NCBI RefSeq assembly: GCF_000332275.1
Contig: NZ_CM001776.1
Coordinates: 3,289,737-3,353,736 of the forward strand
Reading direction: 5' to 3'
Source of the DNA: Synechococcus sp. PCC 7336
GTDB taxonomy: Bacteria > Cyanobacteriota > Cyanobacteriia > Thermostichales > PCC-7336
DNA length: 64,000 nucleotides
Shown here piece after piece: positions 1 through 9,147 of the stretch. Each line of letters opens with the position of its first letter. Position 1 is the first letter of the stretch. The translations under genes and the position numbers were made by a program. Below the pieces are notes generated by a model, which searched no databases, was not told where the DNA came from, and saw nothing but the letters and a program-made list of their open reading frames with translations.

Positions 1-1
1 C

Positions 2-184
2 GATAATATTGTTCTAGAGAAGGCTGACACGCTGTTTGAAGGCAGTCTGTCCCGCACCAAAGTGGCGAAGGTTTGCGTGGATGCGCTGTTTGAAGCGAAG
101 GCCCGCAACCAAATTCTCGAAATTGTGGCTCGACCGGATGCGCCAGAGCAGTCGCTAGGGGAGTTGTTAGAGGCGATCGCCTGA
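2..184 (+). CDS. C-terminal end of an NAD(P)-binding SDR-like protein (partial)
   Basis: An open frame enters from the left edge and stops at 182-184. The visible 60 residues include LFEGSLSRTKVAKVCVDAL and end in a short acidic helix. The pattern 'RTKVA.VCV.AL' followed by a 'FE...ARPDAP' type strand is typical of the C-terminus of atypical short-chain dehydrogenase/NmrA-like proteins, which are common in cyanobacteria. The Rossmann glycine motif lies outside the window, so the family call is tentative and the substrate cannot be told. A gap of about 110 bases separates it from the next gene on the same strand. Confidence 0.5.
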   Translation, partial: DNIVLEKADTLFEGSLSRTKVAKVCVDALFEAKARNQILEIVARPDAPEQSLGELLEAIA

Positions 185-294
185 CAGTTGCAATGTCTCG
201 GTACTCCTATGCCGATGTCCTCCACGAGTAGGAGACGGCTGTGAGTTAGTCTATGAGGGACTAACCATACATCACTTGCAAAGGCTTCCACAGC

Positions 295-1473
295 ATGAAA
301 CGCATCATTTTGATGACCGGCAAAGGTGGCGTTGGGAAAACCTCTATGGCAGCCGCCTCTGGTCTCCGCTGTGCCGAGTTGGGCTACAAAACCCTCGTGC
401 TCAGCACCGATCCCGCCCATTCCCTAGCCGATAGCTTCGAAACCCCGCTGGGCCACGATCCCAAAGAAGTGCGCCCCAACCTGTGGGGAGCCGAACTGGA
501 TGCCCTCGTGGAACTGGAACAAAACTGGGGAGCCGTCAAAACCTACATCACTGAGGTACTGCAAGCACGCGGCCTCGACGGCGTCCAATCCGAGGAATTA
601 GCCGTCCTTCCCGGCATGGACGAAATTTTTTCCCTCGTCAGGGTCAACCGCCACTACGAAGAAGACGACTTCGATGTTCTGATTATCGACTCCGCCCCCA
701 CCGGTACCGCCCTGCGCCTGCTCAGTCTGCCCGATGTTTCCGGCTGGTACATGCGCAAATTCTACAAACCCCTGCAAGGCATGGCCCAAGTTTTGCGCCC
801 CGTCTTCGCCCCCATCGTCAAGCAACTATCGGGCATTCCCCTGCCCACCAACGAGGTGATGGACGCCCCCTACGACTTCTACGAAAAAATCGAGAAACTC
901 GAAACCATCCTCACCGATAACACCATCACCACCGTGCGGCTGGTCACCAACCCCGAAAAGATGGTGCTGAAAGAATCGCTGCGCGCCCACGCCTATCTCA
1001 GCCTTTACAACGTTGCCACCGATCTCGTCATCGCCAACCGCATCATCCCCGACGCAGTCACCGACCCCTATTTCGAGTGCTGGAAAGAGAGCCAACAGTT
1101 TTACCGCAAACAAATCCACGACGACTTCAATCCCTTACCGGTCTTTGAAGTCCCCCTCTATCCAGAAGAACTGGTTGGATTTGAAGCCTTGGAACGCCTG
1201 AAAAACACCCTCTGGAGCGATCGCGATCCCGCCGACGTTCTCTACAAAGAAACCACCCTTGCAGTCAAGAGCGACAACGGCCAATACCGCATAGAACTCT
1301 ACTTACCCGGCATCGAAAAGCAGCAGGTGGAGCTCAGCAAGACGGGAGATGAACTCAACATCCGCATCGGCAACCATCGCCGCAACTTAGTCTTGCCGCA
1401 ATCCCTCGCTGCCCTCAAACCGACTGGAGCCAAAATGGAAAACGATCGCCTCAGTATCGGCTTTGCAGCATAG
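295..1473 (+). CDS. ArsA/Get3-family ATPase with C-terminal HSP20-like domain
   Basis: Soluble P-loop ATPase of the ArsA/Get3 (TRC40) family, 392 residues. The deviant Walker A GKGGVGKT is at residues 9-16, the switch-I-like DPAHS at 39-43, and a Walker-B-type IIDSAPTGT near 130. The last roughly 75 residues ([18 protein letters not shown] onward) look like an alpha-crystallin/HSP20-type beta domain, an arrangement known in plant and cyanobacterial members. In eukaryotes Get3 delivers tail-anchored membrane proteins, and ArsA powers arsenite export. No arsenic genes lie nearby, so a targeting or chaperone role is the better inference. It converges on rpsA with a perfect hairpin between the two genes. 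Confidence 0.85.
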   Translation: MKRIILMTGKGGVGKTSMAAASGLRCAELGYKTLVLSTDPAHSLADSFETPLGHDPKEVRPNLWGAELDALVELEQNWGAVKTYITEVLQARGLDGVQSEELAVLPGMDEIFSLVRVNRHYEEDDFDVLIIDSAPTGTALRLLSLPDVSGWYMRKFYKPLQGMAQVLRPVFAPIVKQLSGIPLPTNEVMDAPYDFYEKIEKLETILTDNTITTVRLVTNPEKMVLKESLRAHAYLSLYNVATDLVIANRIIPDAVTDPYFECWKESQQFYRKQIHDDFNPLPVFEVPLYPEELVGFEALERLKNTLWSDRDPADVLYKETTLAVKSDNGQYRIELYLPGIEKQQVELSKTGDELNIRIGNHRRNLVLPQSLAALKPTGAKMENDRLSIGFAA

Positions 1474-1505
1474 GCGCGGCTTGTTTTTCAAAGGACCAAG
1501 TATAA

Positions 1506-1540
1506 AACAGCCTCTCGATCTTGGCGATCGAGAGGCTGTT
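1506..1540 (-). terminator. Hairpin terminator between arsA-like gene and rpsA
   Basis: A perfect 15-bp inverted repeat (1506-1520 with 1526-1540) has a 5-base loop. Read on the minus strand the stem ends in T residues followed by TTATA, while the plus-strand side has no T run. It therefore best serves as the Rho-independent terminator of rpsA, though it could slow transcription from both sides of this convergent pair. Confidence 0.75.
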
Positions 1541-1581
1541 GCTGAAAGATATCAGAGGCGGCGATCGCCACAAGGCTATTT

Positions 1582-2520
1582 CTATACCAGCCCTGCTTCG
1601 CCCACAGCTACTTCTTCCTGCGGCTGCTGAGCGGCGATCATCTGCTCGCGGAACTTCTCCGCCATCTCTTCGGCGGTGGAGTACACCAACTCGGGATCGC
1701 GAGTCATGTCCCCTGGCGTGACCTCCAGTTGCTTGGTCGAGAGAGAAATCCGACCCCGCTCGGCATCCAAGTCAATAATCATCACTTTGACTTCATCGCT
1801 AACATTCAGCACACTATGGGGAGTCTCGATGTGATTGTGGGAAATTTCGGAAATGTGCAGCAAACCGCTGACGCCGCCGATATCGATGAATGCACCGTAG
1901 GGCTTGATGCCGCGAACAGTGCCGACCACCACCTCGCCCATCTCCAGCTTGTTCATCTTGCGTTCCACTAAGGCTCGACGGTGACTGAGCACTAAACGGT
2001 TGCGCTCTTCGTCCACTTCCAGGAACTTCAGCGGTAATTCCTCTGCCACTAGCTCTTCCTTCGGCTTGCGGGTGCTGATGTGGGAGCCGGGAATAAAGCC
2101 GCGCAGACCTTCAATGCGGACCAATGCACCACCCCGGTTCGTGGCAAAGATTTCGGAGCGAACGGTAGCATCTTCAGTTTGGAGCTGGCGCACCCGCTCC
2201 CAAGCCCGCATGTATTCAATGCGACGAATGGATAGGGTGAGCTGGCCCTCTTCATTCTCTTCCGTCAAGATGAAGAACTCGCGCGTCTCGCCAGGGGCCA
2301 AGACTTCCTGGGAATTGTCGATGCGACTGATCGACATCTCCTGAATGGGTAAAAAGGCCGCAGTTTTTGCGCCGATGTCGATCAGGGCTCCCCGAGGTTC
2401 TAGTGAAAAAACAGTTCCGGCAACGACATCGCCTGGATTGAAATGATAGTCGTACCGATCTAATAGAGCGGCAAAATCTTCGTGGGTGAAATCAACAGAC
2501 AGGGTGGCAGTGTTGGGCAT
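1582..2520 (-). CDS. rpsA: 30S ribosomal protein S1
   Basis: RNA-binding ribosomal protein S1, 312 residues, the short cyanobacterial/chloroplast form with three S1 (OB-fold) repeats rather than the six of E. coli. Repeats lie roughly at residues 30-100 (GDVVAGTVFSLEPRGALIDI), 115-180 and 200-270 (GEVVVGTVRGIKPYGAFIDIG, ending RGRISLSTKQLE). It helps load mRNA on the 30S subunit. The start at 2520 gives the usual N-terminus a short distance before the first repeat. It appears monocistronic, with about 280 bases to the upstream gene on the same strand and a strong hairpin downstream. Confidence 0.95.
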   Translation of the reverse strand: MPNTATLSVDFTHEDFAALLDRYDYHFNPGDVVAGTVFSLEPRGALIDIGAKTAAFLPIQEMSISRIDNSQEVLAPGETREFFILTEENEEGQLTLSIRRIEYMRAWERVRQLQTEDATVRSEIFATNRGGALVRIEGLRGFIPGSHISTRKPKEELVAEELPLKFLEVDEERNRLVLSHRRALVERKMNKLEMGEVVVGTVRGIKPYGAFIDIGGVSGLLHISEISHNHIETPHSVLNVSDEVKVMIIDLDAERGRISLSTKQLEVTPGDMTRDPELVYSTAEEMAEKFREQMIAAQQPQEEVAVGEAGLV

Positions 2521-2798
2521 TGTTACTTACTAAAGGTTACGGGGAAGGGGGACATGTGGAAGACAACGGTACCTATGACTCTGGCTCGGCTGCCGATGCG
2601 GCCTTTGCAGATACCCTCGTGCGGGTCGGGGAAGCACCAGATTTGCATTCTAACAAGTCACTGCGACAAAGCTGCCCGCAGAATGACGATTGTAACGTAA
2701 CAGCCGCGAGATTCCGGTATCGGCTGAAGCGAACTGTCTGCCAAACTCGACGCAGTTTGAGACGATCGCTCTCGTGCTGGAGGTTTAGCCCGAAAACG

Positions 2799-4517
2799 CT
2801 AGGGTTTAGAGGGAAATCGGGTGGATAGACCGACACTATTGCTCTTGGAGGGATCGGAGAGGGGAGCCATTGTTTTGAGCAGACCGTACTCCAATCCTTC
2901 TGCCAACGCGAGATAAGATGCCTCGATGATGTTGCCAGATACGCCTACGGTGGTCCAGCGACGTTCGCCAGTGGCGGGCAGCCCTCCACTGCTGTGGCTA
3001 AATTCGATCGAGACGCGGGTGCGGGCGGCTGTACCTGCCTTGCCATCCAAAATGCGCACCTTGTAGTCGGCCAATTGAAAGTCATCGATGTCTGGATAGG
3101 CTTCCACCAGTACTTTGCGCAGAGCCCCGTCGAGGGCGGCAACAGGGCCGTTGCCTTCGGCAGCGGTGATATGTTCGCGATCTCCAACGGCCAGCTTGAC
3201 GGTTGCGACTGAATTAATCGTGGCACTGGGCTCGGTATGGGAGCGCGATAAGTCGATTTGGCAGACAGCGGGGCTGGCCTGAGTGGAGGAGTGGACGTGG
3301 AAATCAATCAGACAGAAAAACTGCGGGCGCTGCCCCAGCCAAGTGCGTACCAGCAGTTCGAAACTGGCCTCTGCTCCCTCAAACTGATAGCCCTCGTGTT
3401 CCAGTTGCTTGAGATGCTTGAGAATGTCGCGAGCCACAGGATCGGATTTGTCCAGTGAAATGCCGAAGCGCTCTACTTTGGCGAGCACATTGCTCAGACC
3501 CGCTTGCTCGGAAATCACAATGCGACGACTGTTCCCCACTGCTTCGGGGGGCACGTGCTCGTAAGTAACGGGATTCTTTTGGACGGCACTGACATGGATG
3601 CCTCCCTTGTGCGCAAAAGCTGACAGCCCTACAAAGGGGGCGCGATCGCTGGGGGCTTGATTGGCAATTTCGCTGACCGCTCGGGAGGTTTCTGTCAATG
3701 CCTTCAAGTTCTCGCTCGGAATGCAGGCATATCCCAGCTTGAGCTGTAGATTGGGAATGAGGCTGCAGAGATTGGCATTGCCACAGCGTTCGCCATAGCC
3801 ATTCACGGTACCTTGAACCATCTCAGCTCCGGCTTGTACGGCGGCGATCGCATTGGCGACAGCGGTATCCGAGTCGTTGTGAGTGTGAATGCCCAATCTT
3901 GCCTGCCCGAGCTGGTGCAGTTCGCGGGCGACGGCTGCGGTGATGCGGTGGATATCGTGAGGGAGGGTACCGCCATTGGTGTCGCACAGAACGAGCCATT
4001 CCGCTCCGCCGTCAGTGGCTGCTTTGAGGGTTTCGAGGGCGTAGTCGGGGTTTTGCCGATAGGCATCGAACCAATGTTCGGCGTCGTAGATCGTCTGGCG
4101 ATGCTGCGATCGCAAGTAGGCCACACTATCCCGAATCATCTCTAGATTTTCGGCGAGGGTGGTGCGCAAGCTAGCGGTGACGTGTAGATCCCAAGATTTG
4201 CCAAACAGCGTTACGTACTGGGTTCCTGCCGCCAAAATGGGCTGAAACATGGGCTCGTCTGCTGCTGGGCGATGGGGGCGTCGAGTGGAGCAAAAGGCCA
4301 CCACCTCAGCTCGCTCTAGCGGTTCTTCCTTCAACTGCCAAAAAAACTGGACATCCTTGGGATTGGCTCCCGGCCATCCCCCTTCAATAAAGGGCACGCC
4401 AAGGCGATCGAGGTGTTTGGCAATGACCAGCTTGTCTCGGACAGAGAGTGAGAGCCCCTCCTGTTGCGCGCCATCGCGCAGGGTCGTGTCGTAGAGAGCA
4501 ATTGTGGGGTTTGCCAT
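2799..4517 (-). CDS. cimA: Citramalate synthase (LeuA-family)
   Basis: Acyl-transferring aldolase of the isopropylmalate/homocitrate synthase family, 572 residues. It condenses pyruvate and acetyl-CoA to citramalate, the threonine-independent route to isoleucine. The DTTLRDG motif is at residues 10-16, the metal-binding HTHND is in 'LGIHTHNDSDTAVANA', and a LeuA-type allosteric domain follows residue 400 (ends with VGVSGNIIEASYLALAEG). The open frame extends 65 codons upstream, but those residues have no family character, so ATG 4517 (MANPTIALYDTTLRDG) is chosen. Close paralogues such as homocitrate synthase cannot be fully excluded without alignment. The LeuA-like C-terminal regulatory domain and length favour CimA. 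Confidence 0.88.
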   Translation of the reverse strand: MANPTIALYDTTLRDGAQQEGLSLSVRDKLVIAKHLDRLGVPFIEGGWPGANPKDVQFFWQLKEEPLERAEVVAFCSTRRPHRPAADEPMFQPILAAGTQYVTLFGKSWDLHVTASLRTTLAENLEMIRDSVAYLRSQHRQTIYDAEHWFDAYRQNPDYALETLKAATDGGAEWLVLCDTNGGTLPHDIHRITAAVARELHQLGQARLGIHTHNDSDTAVANAIAAVQAGAEMVQGTVNGYGERCGNANLCSLIPNLQLKLGYACIPSENLKALTETSRAVSEIANQAPSDRAPFVGLSAFAHKGGIHVSAVQKNPVTYEHVPPEAVGNSRRIVISEQAGLSNVLAKVERFGISLDKSDPVARDILKHLKQLEHEGYQFEGAEASFELLVRTWLGQRPQFFCLIDFHVHSSTQASPAVCQIDLSRSHTEPSATINSVATVKLAVGDREHITAAEGNGPVAALDGALRKVLVEAYPDIDDFQLADYKVRILDGKAGTAARTRVSIEFSHSSGGLPATGERRWTTVGVSGNIIEASYLALAEGLEYGLLKTMAPLSDPSKSNSVGLSTRFPSKP

Positions 4518-4712
4518 TACATGCCAATTCCGTGCAGCCGTCCTGTGGACATCGACGCGATCGTCTCGGGAACTCGACCTGCAAGTATCGATCGCAGCCG
4601 TACCACGATACGCCCTTTCCTTGAGTCCGTGCGGCCTTTCTGGGCGAGCGATCGCACAATGTTGAACTTCCTTACAAAGAGCAATCGGGGTTCCTGCGAG
4701 AAATTCTGTCAA

Positions 4713-4750
4713 ACAACAACCACCTCCGCGAGTGCAAAGGTGGTTGCTTG
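4713..4750 (-). terminator. Probable terminator of psaE
   Basis: A 9-bp inverted repeat (4718-4726 with 4739-4747) has a 12-base loop, 60 bases past the psaE stop. On the minus strand the stem runs into TTGTTTGAC, a T-rich tail. The position between the psaE end and the cimA start supports termination of psaE. Confidence 0.6.
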
Positions 4751-4806
4751 CATAAAGGACTTATGGCTGAAGTCAGCCCCCTAAAAACGGGTAGGGCACC
4801 AACCGC

Positions 4807-4992
4807 TTAAAGCACCTTCAGCTCACTTTCTGCAAAGTTATTCGTATTCAAACCAGAGTAGTTCACCTTTTCAAAACGAACGATCGCGGGGTACTTGATA
4901 CCGGATTGATCGATGGAGGTAACTTTACCGACATCTTGGTACCAATAGGATTCTTGACGCAAAATGCGTACCTTATCGCCCTTCTTAACCAT
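4807..4992 (-). CDS. psaE: Photosystem I reaction centre subunit IV (PsaE)
   Basis: Stromal-side (cytoplasmic) photosystem I subunit, 61 residues with an SH3-like fold. It supports ferredoxin docking and cyclic electron flow around PSI. The N-terminus [20 protein letters not shown] and the '[22 protein letters not shown]' core are diagnostic. At 61 residues it is slightly shorter than the 65-75 residues usual for cyanobacteria, because the C-terminal tail stops right after the last beta strand. It appears monocistronic with a hairpin downstream. Confidence 0.97.
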   Translation of the reverse strand: MVKKGDKVRILRQESYWYQDVGKVTSIDQSGIKYPAIVRFEKVNYSGLNTNNFAESELKVL

Positions 4993-5437
4993 ATGACGCT
5001 TTCCTTATCCAGATGTAATGGGTTGTGATGGGTAGCGCACGAGGTCCAAGTCGGCCCCTCATACTATTGCTCCCAGATTAATCGCAAACCTCCGATCCTG
5101 TCCCTGAAGTTTTGTAAAAAACGCCTGCTTTTCGATCTGGCCCTGTCCCCAGATATCAATGCTCATTCCTGTCCGCGAGAGCGGTCTATTAATGCTACGC
5201 TACTAAATGGCCTGGGTCCGTGCAGCACGAACGCCCAAACCGTGTCAGGGGTGGAAGCCAGCAGCACTACGGGATGCTTCGGGCAGGCGCGATAACCTAG
5301 GCCGCCTGCAATCATCGCCAGCGCGATCGCCCTCCGGCTCTGGCACAACGAGTTTTTAGCCCATTGCAAAGAATATTCGGCCTGCTCGGCAGGCCACTTG
5401 CTAGATTGGAGACATTCCTGCGAGTTCCGGGTGAGTC
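4993..5437. other. Intergenic region with psaE and phasin-gene promoters
   Basis: A 445-base region lies between divergent genes. I see no convincing gene: a 68-codon open frame on the minus strand here lacks family features. On the minus strand, about 120 bases before psaE, lies TTTACAAAAC (5109-5118). It resembles a half of the HLR1 motif bound by RpaB at photosystem I genes, but the second half is not clear. No other element was recognised. Confidence 0.4.
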
Positions 5438-5815
5438 ATGTCGCGTCTTGGAAATTTAGCTCAAAAAGCGTTTTATTTGGGGGTTGGCTTGGCCTCCCTA
5501 GCAGCGGATAAGGCCAGCGAACAACTGGCCGACCTGCAGGAGCAAGCCCAGAGTGTCGCTGACGAACTGGTCGAGCGGGGCGAGATGACCGCTGAAGAAG
5601 GCCGTAAATTTGTCGATAACTTTGTCAAGCGAGAACTCGATCGGGCTGACGGAGCCTCTGGCGAGCGCGCTTCTAACCAGCAGGAAGACTATAGCCCCCG
5701 CATTATCGATATCGATGCAGAGGAAGAGGGCGATCGCGAGCCGCCCAGTGAAGTGGAACGGCTGCGCCAGGAGATTGCCGAACTTCAAGCCAAACTCGAT
5801 CGCCTGCGCGGCTGA
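5438..5815 (+). CDS. Phasin-like coiled-coil protein
   Basis: Small cytoplasmic protein of 125 residues. The N-terminal part (LAQKAFYLGVGLASLAADKA, then a long amphipathic helix with 'ELVERGEMTAEEGRKFVDNFV') matches the pattern of the phasin/PhaF-like family found across cyanobacteria. The middle is acidic and probably disordered, and residues 103-125 form a leucine-heptad coiled coil (VERLRQEIAELQAKLDRLRG). Phasins coat polyhydroxyalkanoate granules, but no PHA genes are nearby, so a generic membrane- or granule-surface role is as likely. It is followed at once by a triple tandem repeat. Confidence 0.6.
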   Translation: MSRLGNLAQKAFYLGVGLASLAADKASEQLADLQEQAQSVADELVERGEMTAEEGRKFVDNFVKRELDRADGASGERASNQQEDYSPRIIDIDAEEEGDREPPSEVERLRQEIAELQAKLDRLRG

Positions 5816-5857
5816 CGACTAAATCATACCGACTAAATCATACCGACCAAATCATAT
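5816..5857. repeat. Three tandem 14-bp repeats after the phasin-like gene
   Basis: The unit CGACTAAATCATAC occurs at 5816-5829 and 5830-5843 exactly, and once more at 5844-5857 with two changes, followed by a partial CGACC. It begins on the base after the stop codon of the upstream gene and ends about 65 bases before trmFO. Confidence 0.9.
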
Positions 5858-5934
5858 CGACCGCAGTGCTGATGCTGGAGTGCTAGGCTAGGCGATCGCA
5901 GGATACAGGCGATCGCGCAGGAGTGAGGCTATTT

Positions 5935-7287
5935 GTGGTGGAACCCATTCACGTCATTGGAGCAGGGCTGGCCGGTACGGAAGCCGCTTGGCAAATTGCC
6001 CTAGCGGGGTTGGACGTGCAGTTGTACGAAATGCGTCCGGTGCGTTCCACCCCCGCCCACCACACCTCCCACTTTGCCGAGTTGGTCTGCAGCAATTCGT
6101 TTGGGGCGATGGCCAGCGATCGGGCTGCAGGTTTATTGAAAGAAGAAGCCCGCCGTCTGGGCTCAGTCGTTATCCAAACGGCTGACGAGCACCAGGTTCC
6201 GGCAGGAGGCGCGCTAGCGGTCGATCGCGCCAGCTTCAGTCGAGCCCTCACCACGCGACTGGAGGGCCATCCCCGCATCGATGTGCGTCGCGAAGAAGTC
6301 ACCGATATCCCCGACGGCATTACTGTCTTCTGCACCGGTCCTCTCACCAGCCCCGCCCTAGCGGAGAAGCTTCACGCCCTACTGGGGATGGACTACCTCA
6401 GCTTTTTCGATGCCGCCAGCCCCATTGTGGAGGGAGAATCTTTAGATCGGGATGTGGTCTTTCTAGCCTCCCGCTACGATCGCGGCGAAGCGGCCTACCT
6501 CAATTGCCCCATGACTGAGGTCGAGTACGATCGCTTTTGGACAGCCCTCGCCACCGCCGAACAGGCCCCTCTGAAAGATTTCGAGCAGGAAGAGCGCAAG
6601 TTTTTTGAAGGCTGTTTGCCGATTGAAGAAATGGCTCGGCGCGGTCGCGATACATTGCGCTACGGACCTCTCAAGCCAGTGGGACTGACCGATCCCCGCA
6701 CCGATCGCTGGCCCTATGCTGCCGTCCAGCTACGGCAAGAAGATAAGGCCGGAAGGCTGTGGAACTTGGTGGGCTTTCAGACCAATTTGAAGTGGGGGGA
6801 GCAAAAACGGGTCTTTCAACTCATTCCCGGACTGGAAAGGGCAGAGTTTGTGCGCATGGGGGTGATGCACCGCAACACCTTTATCAATTCGCCATTTTTG
6901 CTCGATGCGACGCTCCAGTTTCGCCAGCATCCCCACCTGTTTGGGGCCGGTCAATTGGTGGGTACGGAGGGCTATGCCTGTGCGGCAGCAGGGGGCTGGT
7001 TGGCCGGAACCAACGCTGCTCGATACGCTCGCGGGCTCGAACCGATCGCGCTTCCCAGCGTCACGATGATGGGAGCTCTGTTCGAGTTTGTCAGCTCTGC
7101 CGATCCCAAACATTTCCAGCCGATGCCCGCCAATATCGGTATCCTGCCGCCGCTAGAGGGCCAAAAAATTCGCAATAAGCGCGAGCGATATGGCGTGTAT
7201 CGCGATCGCGCCCTGGCGGCCCTAGCCACCTGGCAAAGCCAATTACTTGCCCCTCTCGAACCCGTCGCGATCGCTGGCGATGTCTGA
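5935..7287 (+). CDS. trmFO: tRNA (uracil-54-C5)-methyltransferase, folate/FAD type (TrmFO)
   Basis: Flavoprotein that makes ribothymidine at U54 of tRNA, taking the methyl from methylenetetrahydrofolate with FADH2. It has 450 residues from GTG 5935. The FAD-binding motif [10 protein letters not shown] is at residues 9-18, the GidA/TrmFO-type 'LYEMRP' follows, and '[12 protein letters not shown]' carries a conserved cysteine. The C-terminal '[14 protein letters not shown]' FAD/NAD site is intact. The frame opens at GTG 5923, but GAGG at 5925-5928 sits six bases before GTG 5935, and starting there matches family N-termini. A strong terminator follows. Confidence 0.95.
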   Translation: MVEPIHVIGAGLAGTEAAWQIALAGLDVQLYEMRPVRSTPAHHTSHFAELVCSNSFGAMASDRAAGLLKEEARRLGSVVIQTADEHQVPAGGALAVDRASFSRALTTRLEGHPRIDVRREEVTDIPDGITVFCTGPLTSPALAEKLHALLGMDYLSFFDAASPIVEGESLDRDVVFLASRYDRGEAAYLNCPMTEVEYDRFWTALATAEQAPLKDFEQEERKFFEGCLPIEEMARRGRDTLRYGPLKPVGLTDPRTDRWPYAAVQLRQEDKAGRLWNLVGFQTNLKWGEQKRVFQLIPGLERAEFVRMGVMHRNTFINSPFLLDATLQFRQHPHLFGAGQLVGTEGYACAAAGGWLAGTNAARYARGLEPIALPSVTMMGALFEFVSSADPKHFQPMPANIGILPPLEGQKIRNKRERYGVYRDRALAALATWQSQLLAPLEPVAIAGDV

Positions 7288-7297
7288 CATCAACTCA

Positions 7298-7328
7298 AAA
7301 GAGCCAGCCCGTTGGAGGCTGGCTCTTT
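7298..7328 (+). terminator. Rho-independent terminator of trmFO
   Basis: A 12-bp perfect stem (7298-7309 with 7317-7328) with a 7-base loop ends in TTT followed by GTATATTTC, 11 bases after the trmFO stop codon. The A-rich left arm suggests it can also act for the DUF1830 gene coming from the other side. Confidence 0.88.
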
Positions 7329-7375
7329 GTATATTTCTTGCAGTCAGGCTAGCGGCCAAAAAATGATTGGTTAAT

Positions 7376-7717
7376 CTAGGAGGCGATTTTACTCGCTTGG
7401 ACTGCACTGGATGAAGTCTCTAGCGGGGTAACATTGCTGCTTTCAACCACCAAGCTGGAACAAGGAATCGTGTCAGCCAGAATGGCACTCGCCATCATAC
7501 CGGTATGAATTTCCAAACAGCCATGAGGTGGGGCTTCGAACAACAACCGCTGGCCGGGGAAAACAACCCGCTCGAAGTACCAATTGGGAATGTTAGTGAT
7601 GCGTGCAACTTGGATGGAGCTGGTGGCATTAACGTAACAGCACGTTAGCCCTTTAGTTGAATAACCCAGGGGGAGGGAATCCATCGCTTGCATAGTAGTA
7701 GACCGGAAACTATTCAT
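7376..7717 (-). CDS. DUF1830 protein
   Basis: Conserved cyanobacterial protein of unknown function, 113 residues. The core 'CCYVNATSSIQVARITN.PNWYFERVVFPGQ...FEA' followed by 'LEIHTGMMASAILADTIPC' is the hallmark of DUF1830. There is no signal peptide or membrane segment, so it is predicted cytoplasmic. The start could also be ATG 7693 or 7684, and the residues before 'LPLGYS' are not conserved as far as I can judge. The C-terminal 20 residues are Ser/Thr-rich and look disordered. It shares a terminator region with trmFO. Confidence 0.85.
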   Translation of the reverse strand: MNSFRSTTMQAMDSLPLGYSTKGLTCCYVNATSSIQVARITNIPNWYFERVVFPGQRLLFEAPPHGCLEIHTGMMASAILADTIPCSSLVVESSNVTPLETSSSAVQASKIAS

Positions 7718-8178
7718 TTTTGAGTTATTAGTAACTTAACATTGGCTGGGGATCGAAGTGGTAGTGTGCGATACGCACCGACAAAAGTTCAGAATTATTT
7801 TTTCCGTCAGCCGAAACAAAATCCCACAAAACTTCCACCCCAGCAGACTGAAGACTTTATACAGCAAGCGATTTAGAGACTCATCTTTAAACCTGGTAAT
7901 TATGGATACCAAACCTGCTCATACCTAAAAGACTACTCGCCGCTCTCTCGAAATTAACTGATTTCAACCCTAAGTGTAGAAATCAAAAGTTCATGAATTT
8001 GACACAAAGCCAGTGACTTAAAGGTTACCCTCGTCAGACCTCAGCCCAGTATCCCCCAGCTTAAATCGGCAGTATCTTATAGCAGCTTGCCCCATTGAAG
8101 CGATTATTGAGCTGCGGGGATCGCAACAAAGATTACCTTTATACTTTCTTTAGTTTTATGTCCGATCGTGACGACGAC
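7718..8178. other. Intergenic region, one small palindrome
   Basis: This 461-base stretch is without a supportable gene. It must contain the DUF1830 promoter and the 3' flank of holB. A short palindrome GTGCG-ATA-CGCAC lies at 7766-7778, about 50 bases before the DUF1830 start, and might be a regulator site. No terminator for holB was recognised. Confidence 0.35.
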
Positions 8179-9147
8179 CTAACGAGAGATTGCAGATTGT
8201 GTCGGGATCGCGGGGGAGAGGGCGACCTCCCAGGCCAGTTGCGGCTGTACGAATGCGAGGAGGTGTTTGCGGAGCTGCTCTAGTCGTTGCACGATCGCCC
8301 CTCGGGATTGCTGCCAGAAGTGCTGTTGGAGGTATTCCACCAACCACAGTTGGGCGGGGACATCAAGTTGTTTGGCGATCGCTCTGCCCAGTTGCAGAGA
8401 TTGGCGCTGGGTGGCAGGCCACTGTTGCAGCGGCTCCAGGAGTTCGGCGGGGATCGCCTGCCAGTATTCGAGTGCCTGGATGGCTCGACCGGGGCTGCCT
8501 TGCGCTAAGGACAGGATGGCAGCGGGGATATCGGTGTGGCCGTTACGGGCAAGGATGTCGGCGGTTTGGCTGGTGGAGAGACGGCGAAAGGGGATGAGCT
8601 GGCAGCGAGAAACGATCGTGGAGAGGAGGGCAGCGGGATCGGTGGCGAGCAAGATGAGGCGAGCTTGGCGAGGTTCTTCTAGGGTTTTGAGCAGGGCATT
8701 GGCGGCGGCTTCGGCGAGGGTTTCGGCGTTGGTGAGGATGATGGCGGAGCGAACGGCTTCGAGGGGGGTGCGGATGGCGAAGCGGGAGATGGCGCGGATT
8801 TGCTCGAGGCGCGTTTGAGGTGGGGATTTGCGTTTGAGGCCCGCTGCTATGGCTTCGCTGGGGGTAAGGAGGCGGTTTTGATGTTTGTAGGTGGGTTCGA
8901 CCCAGAGGAGGTCGGGGTGGCTGCCCTGTTGCACTCGCTGGCAGGTGGAGCATTGGCCGCAGGGGCGATCGCCTCGGGATCGCGATCGCTCCGGGCAGAG
9001 GAGGGCTTGGGCGAACCAGCGGGCGGTGAGGGCGCGACCGATGCCTGCGGGGCCTGCGAATAGATAGGCGGGAGCGAGGCGCTGACAGGCGAGGCCCGCT
9101 TGCAGGTATTGGAGGGCGAGGTCTTGGCCGATGCAAGGAGGCATCAT
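8179..9147 (-). CDS. holB: DNA polymerase III delta' subunit
   Basis: Clamp-loader subunit, 322 residues, AAA+ fold. The Walker A region reads GPAGIGRAL, so the usual Lys-Thr is replaced, as expected for the non-hydrolysing delta' subunit. A zinc module 'CPERSR...RPCGQCSTCQ' and the sensor-1/SRC segment 'STIVSRCQLIPF' identify the family. The frame extends to 9219, but ATG 9147 overlaps the tmk stop as ATGA, the classic translationally coupled arrangement, and gives MMPPCIGQDLAL. ATG 9144 directly after is an alternative. It is in an operon with tmk. Confidence 0.92.
   Translation of the reverse strand: MMPPCIGQDLALQYLQAGLACQRLAPAYLFAGPAGIGRALTARWFAQALLCPERSRSRGDRPCGQCSTCQRVQQGSHPDLLWVEPTYKHQNRLLTPSEAIAAGLKRKSPPQTRLEQIRAISRFAIRTPLEAVRSAIILTNAETLAEAAANALLKTLEEPRQARLILLATDPAALLSTIVSRCQLIPFRRLSTSQTADILARNGHTDIPAAILSLAQGSPGRAIQALEYWQAIPAELLEPLQQWPATQRQSLQLGRAIAKQLDVPAQLWLVEYLQQHFWQQSRGAIVQRLEQLRKHLLAFVQPQLAWEVALSPAIPTQSAISR

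Noticed and set aside
4518-4712. Long N-terminal extension of citramalate synthase
   Set aside because: 65 residues rich in Arg/Cys with no family similarity; DTTLRDG must lie close to the N-terminus.
5163-5369. 68-codon minus-strand open frame in the psaE upstream region
   Set aside because: No family features, no ribosome site, and it overlaps the presumed promoter area of psaE and the phasin-like gene.
8179-9147. Missing Walker A lysine in HolB as a defect
   Set aside because: The delta' subunit does not hydrolyse ATP and commonly has a degraded P-loop, so this is expected.
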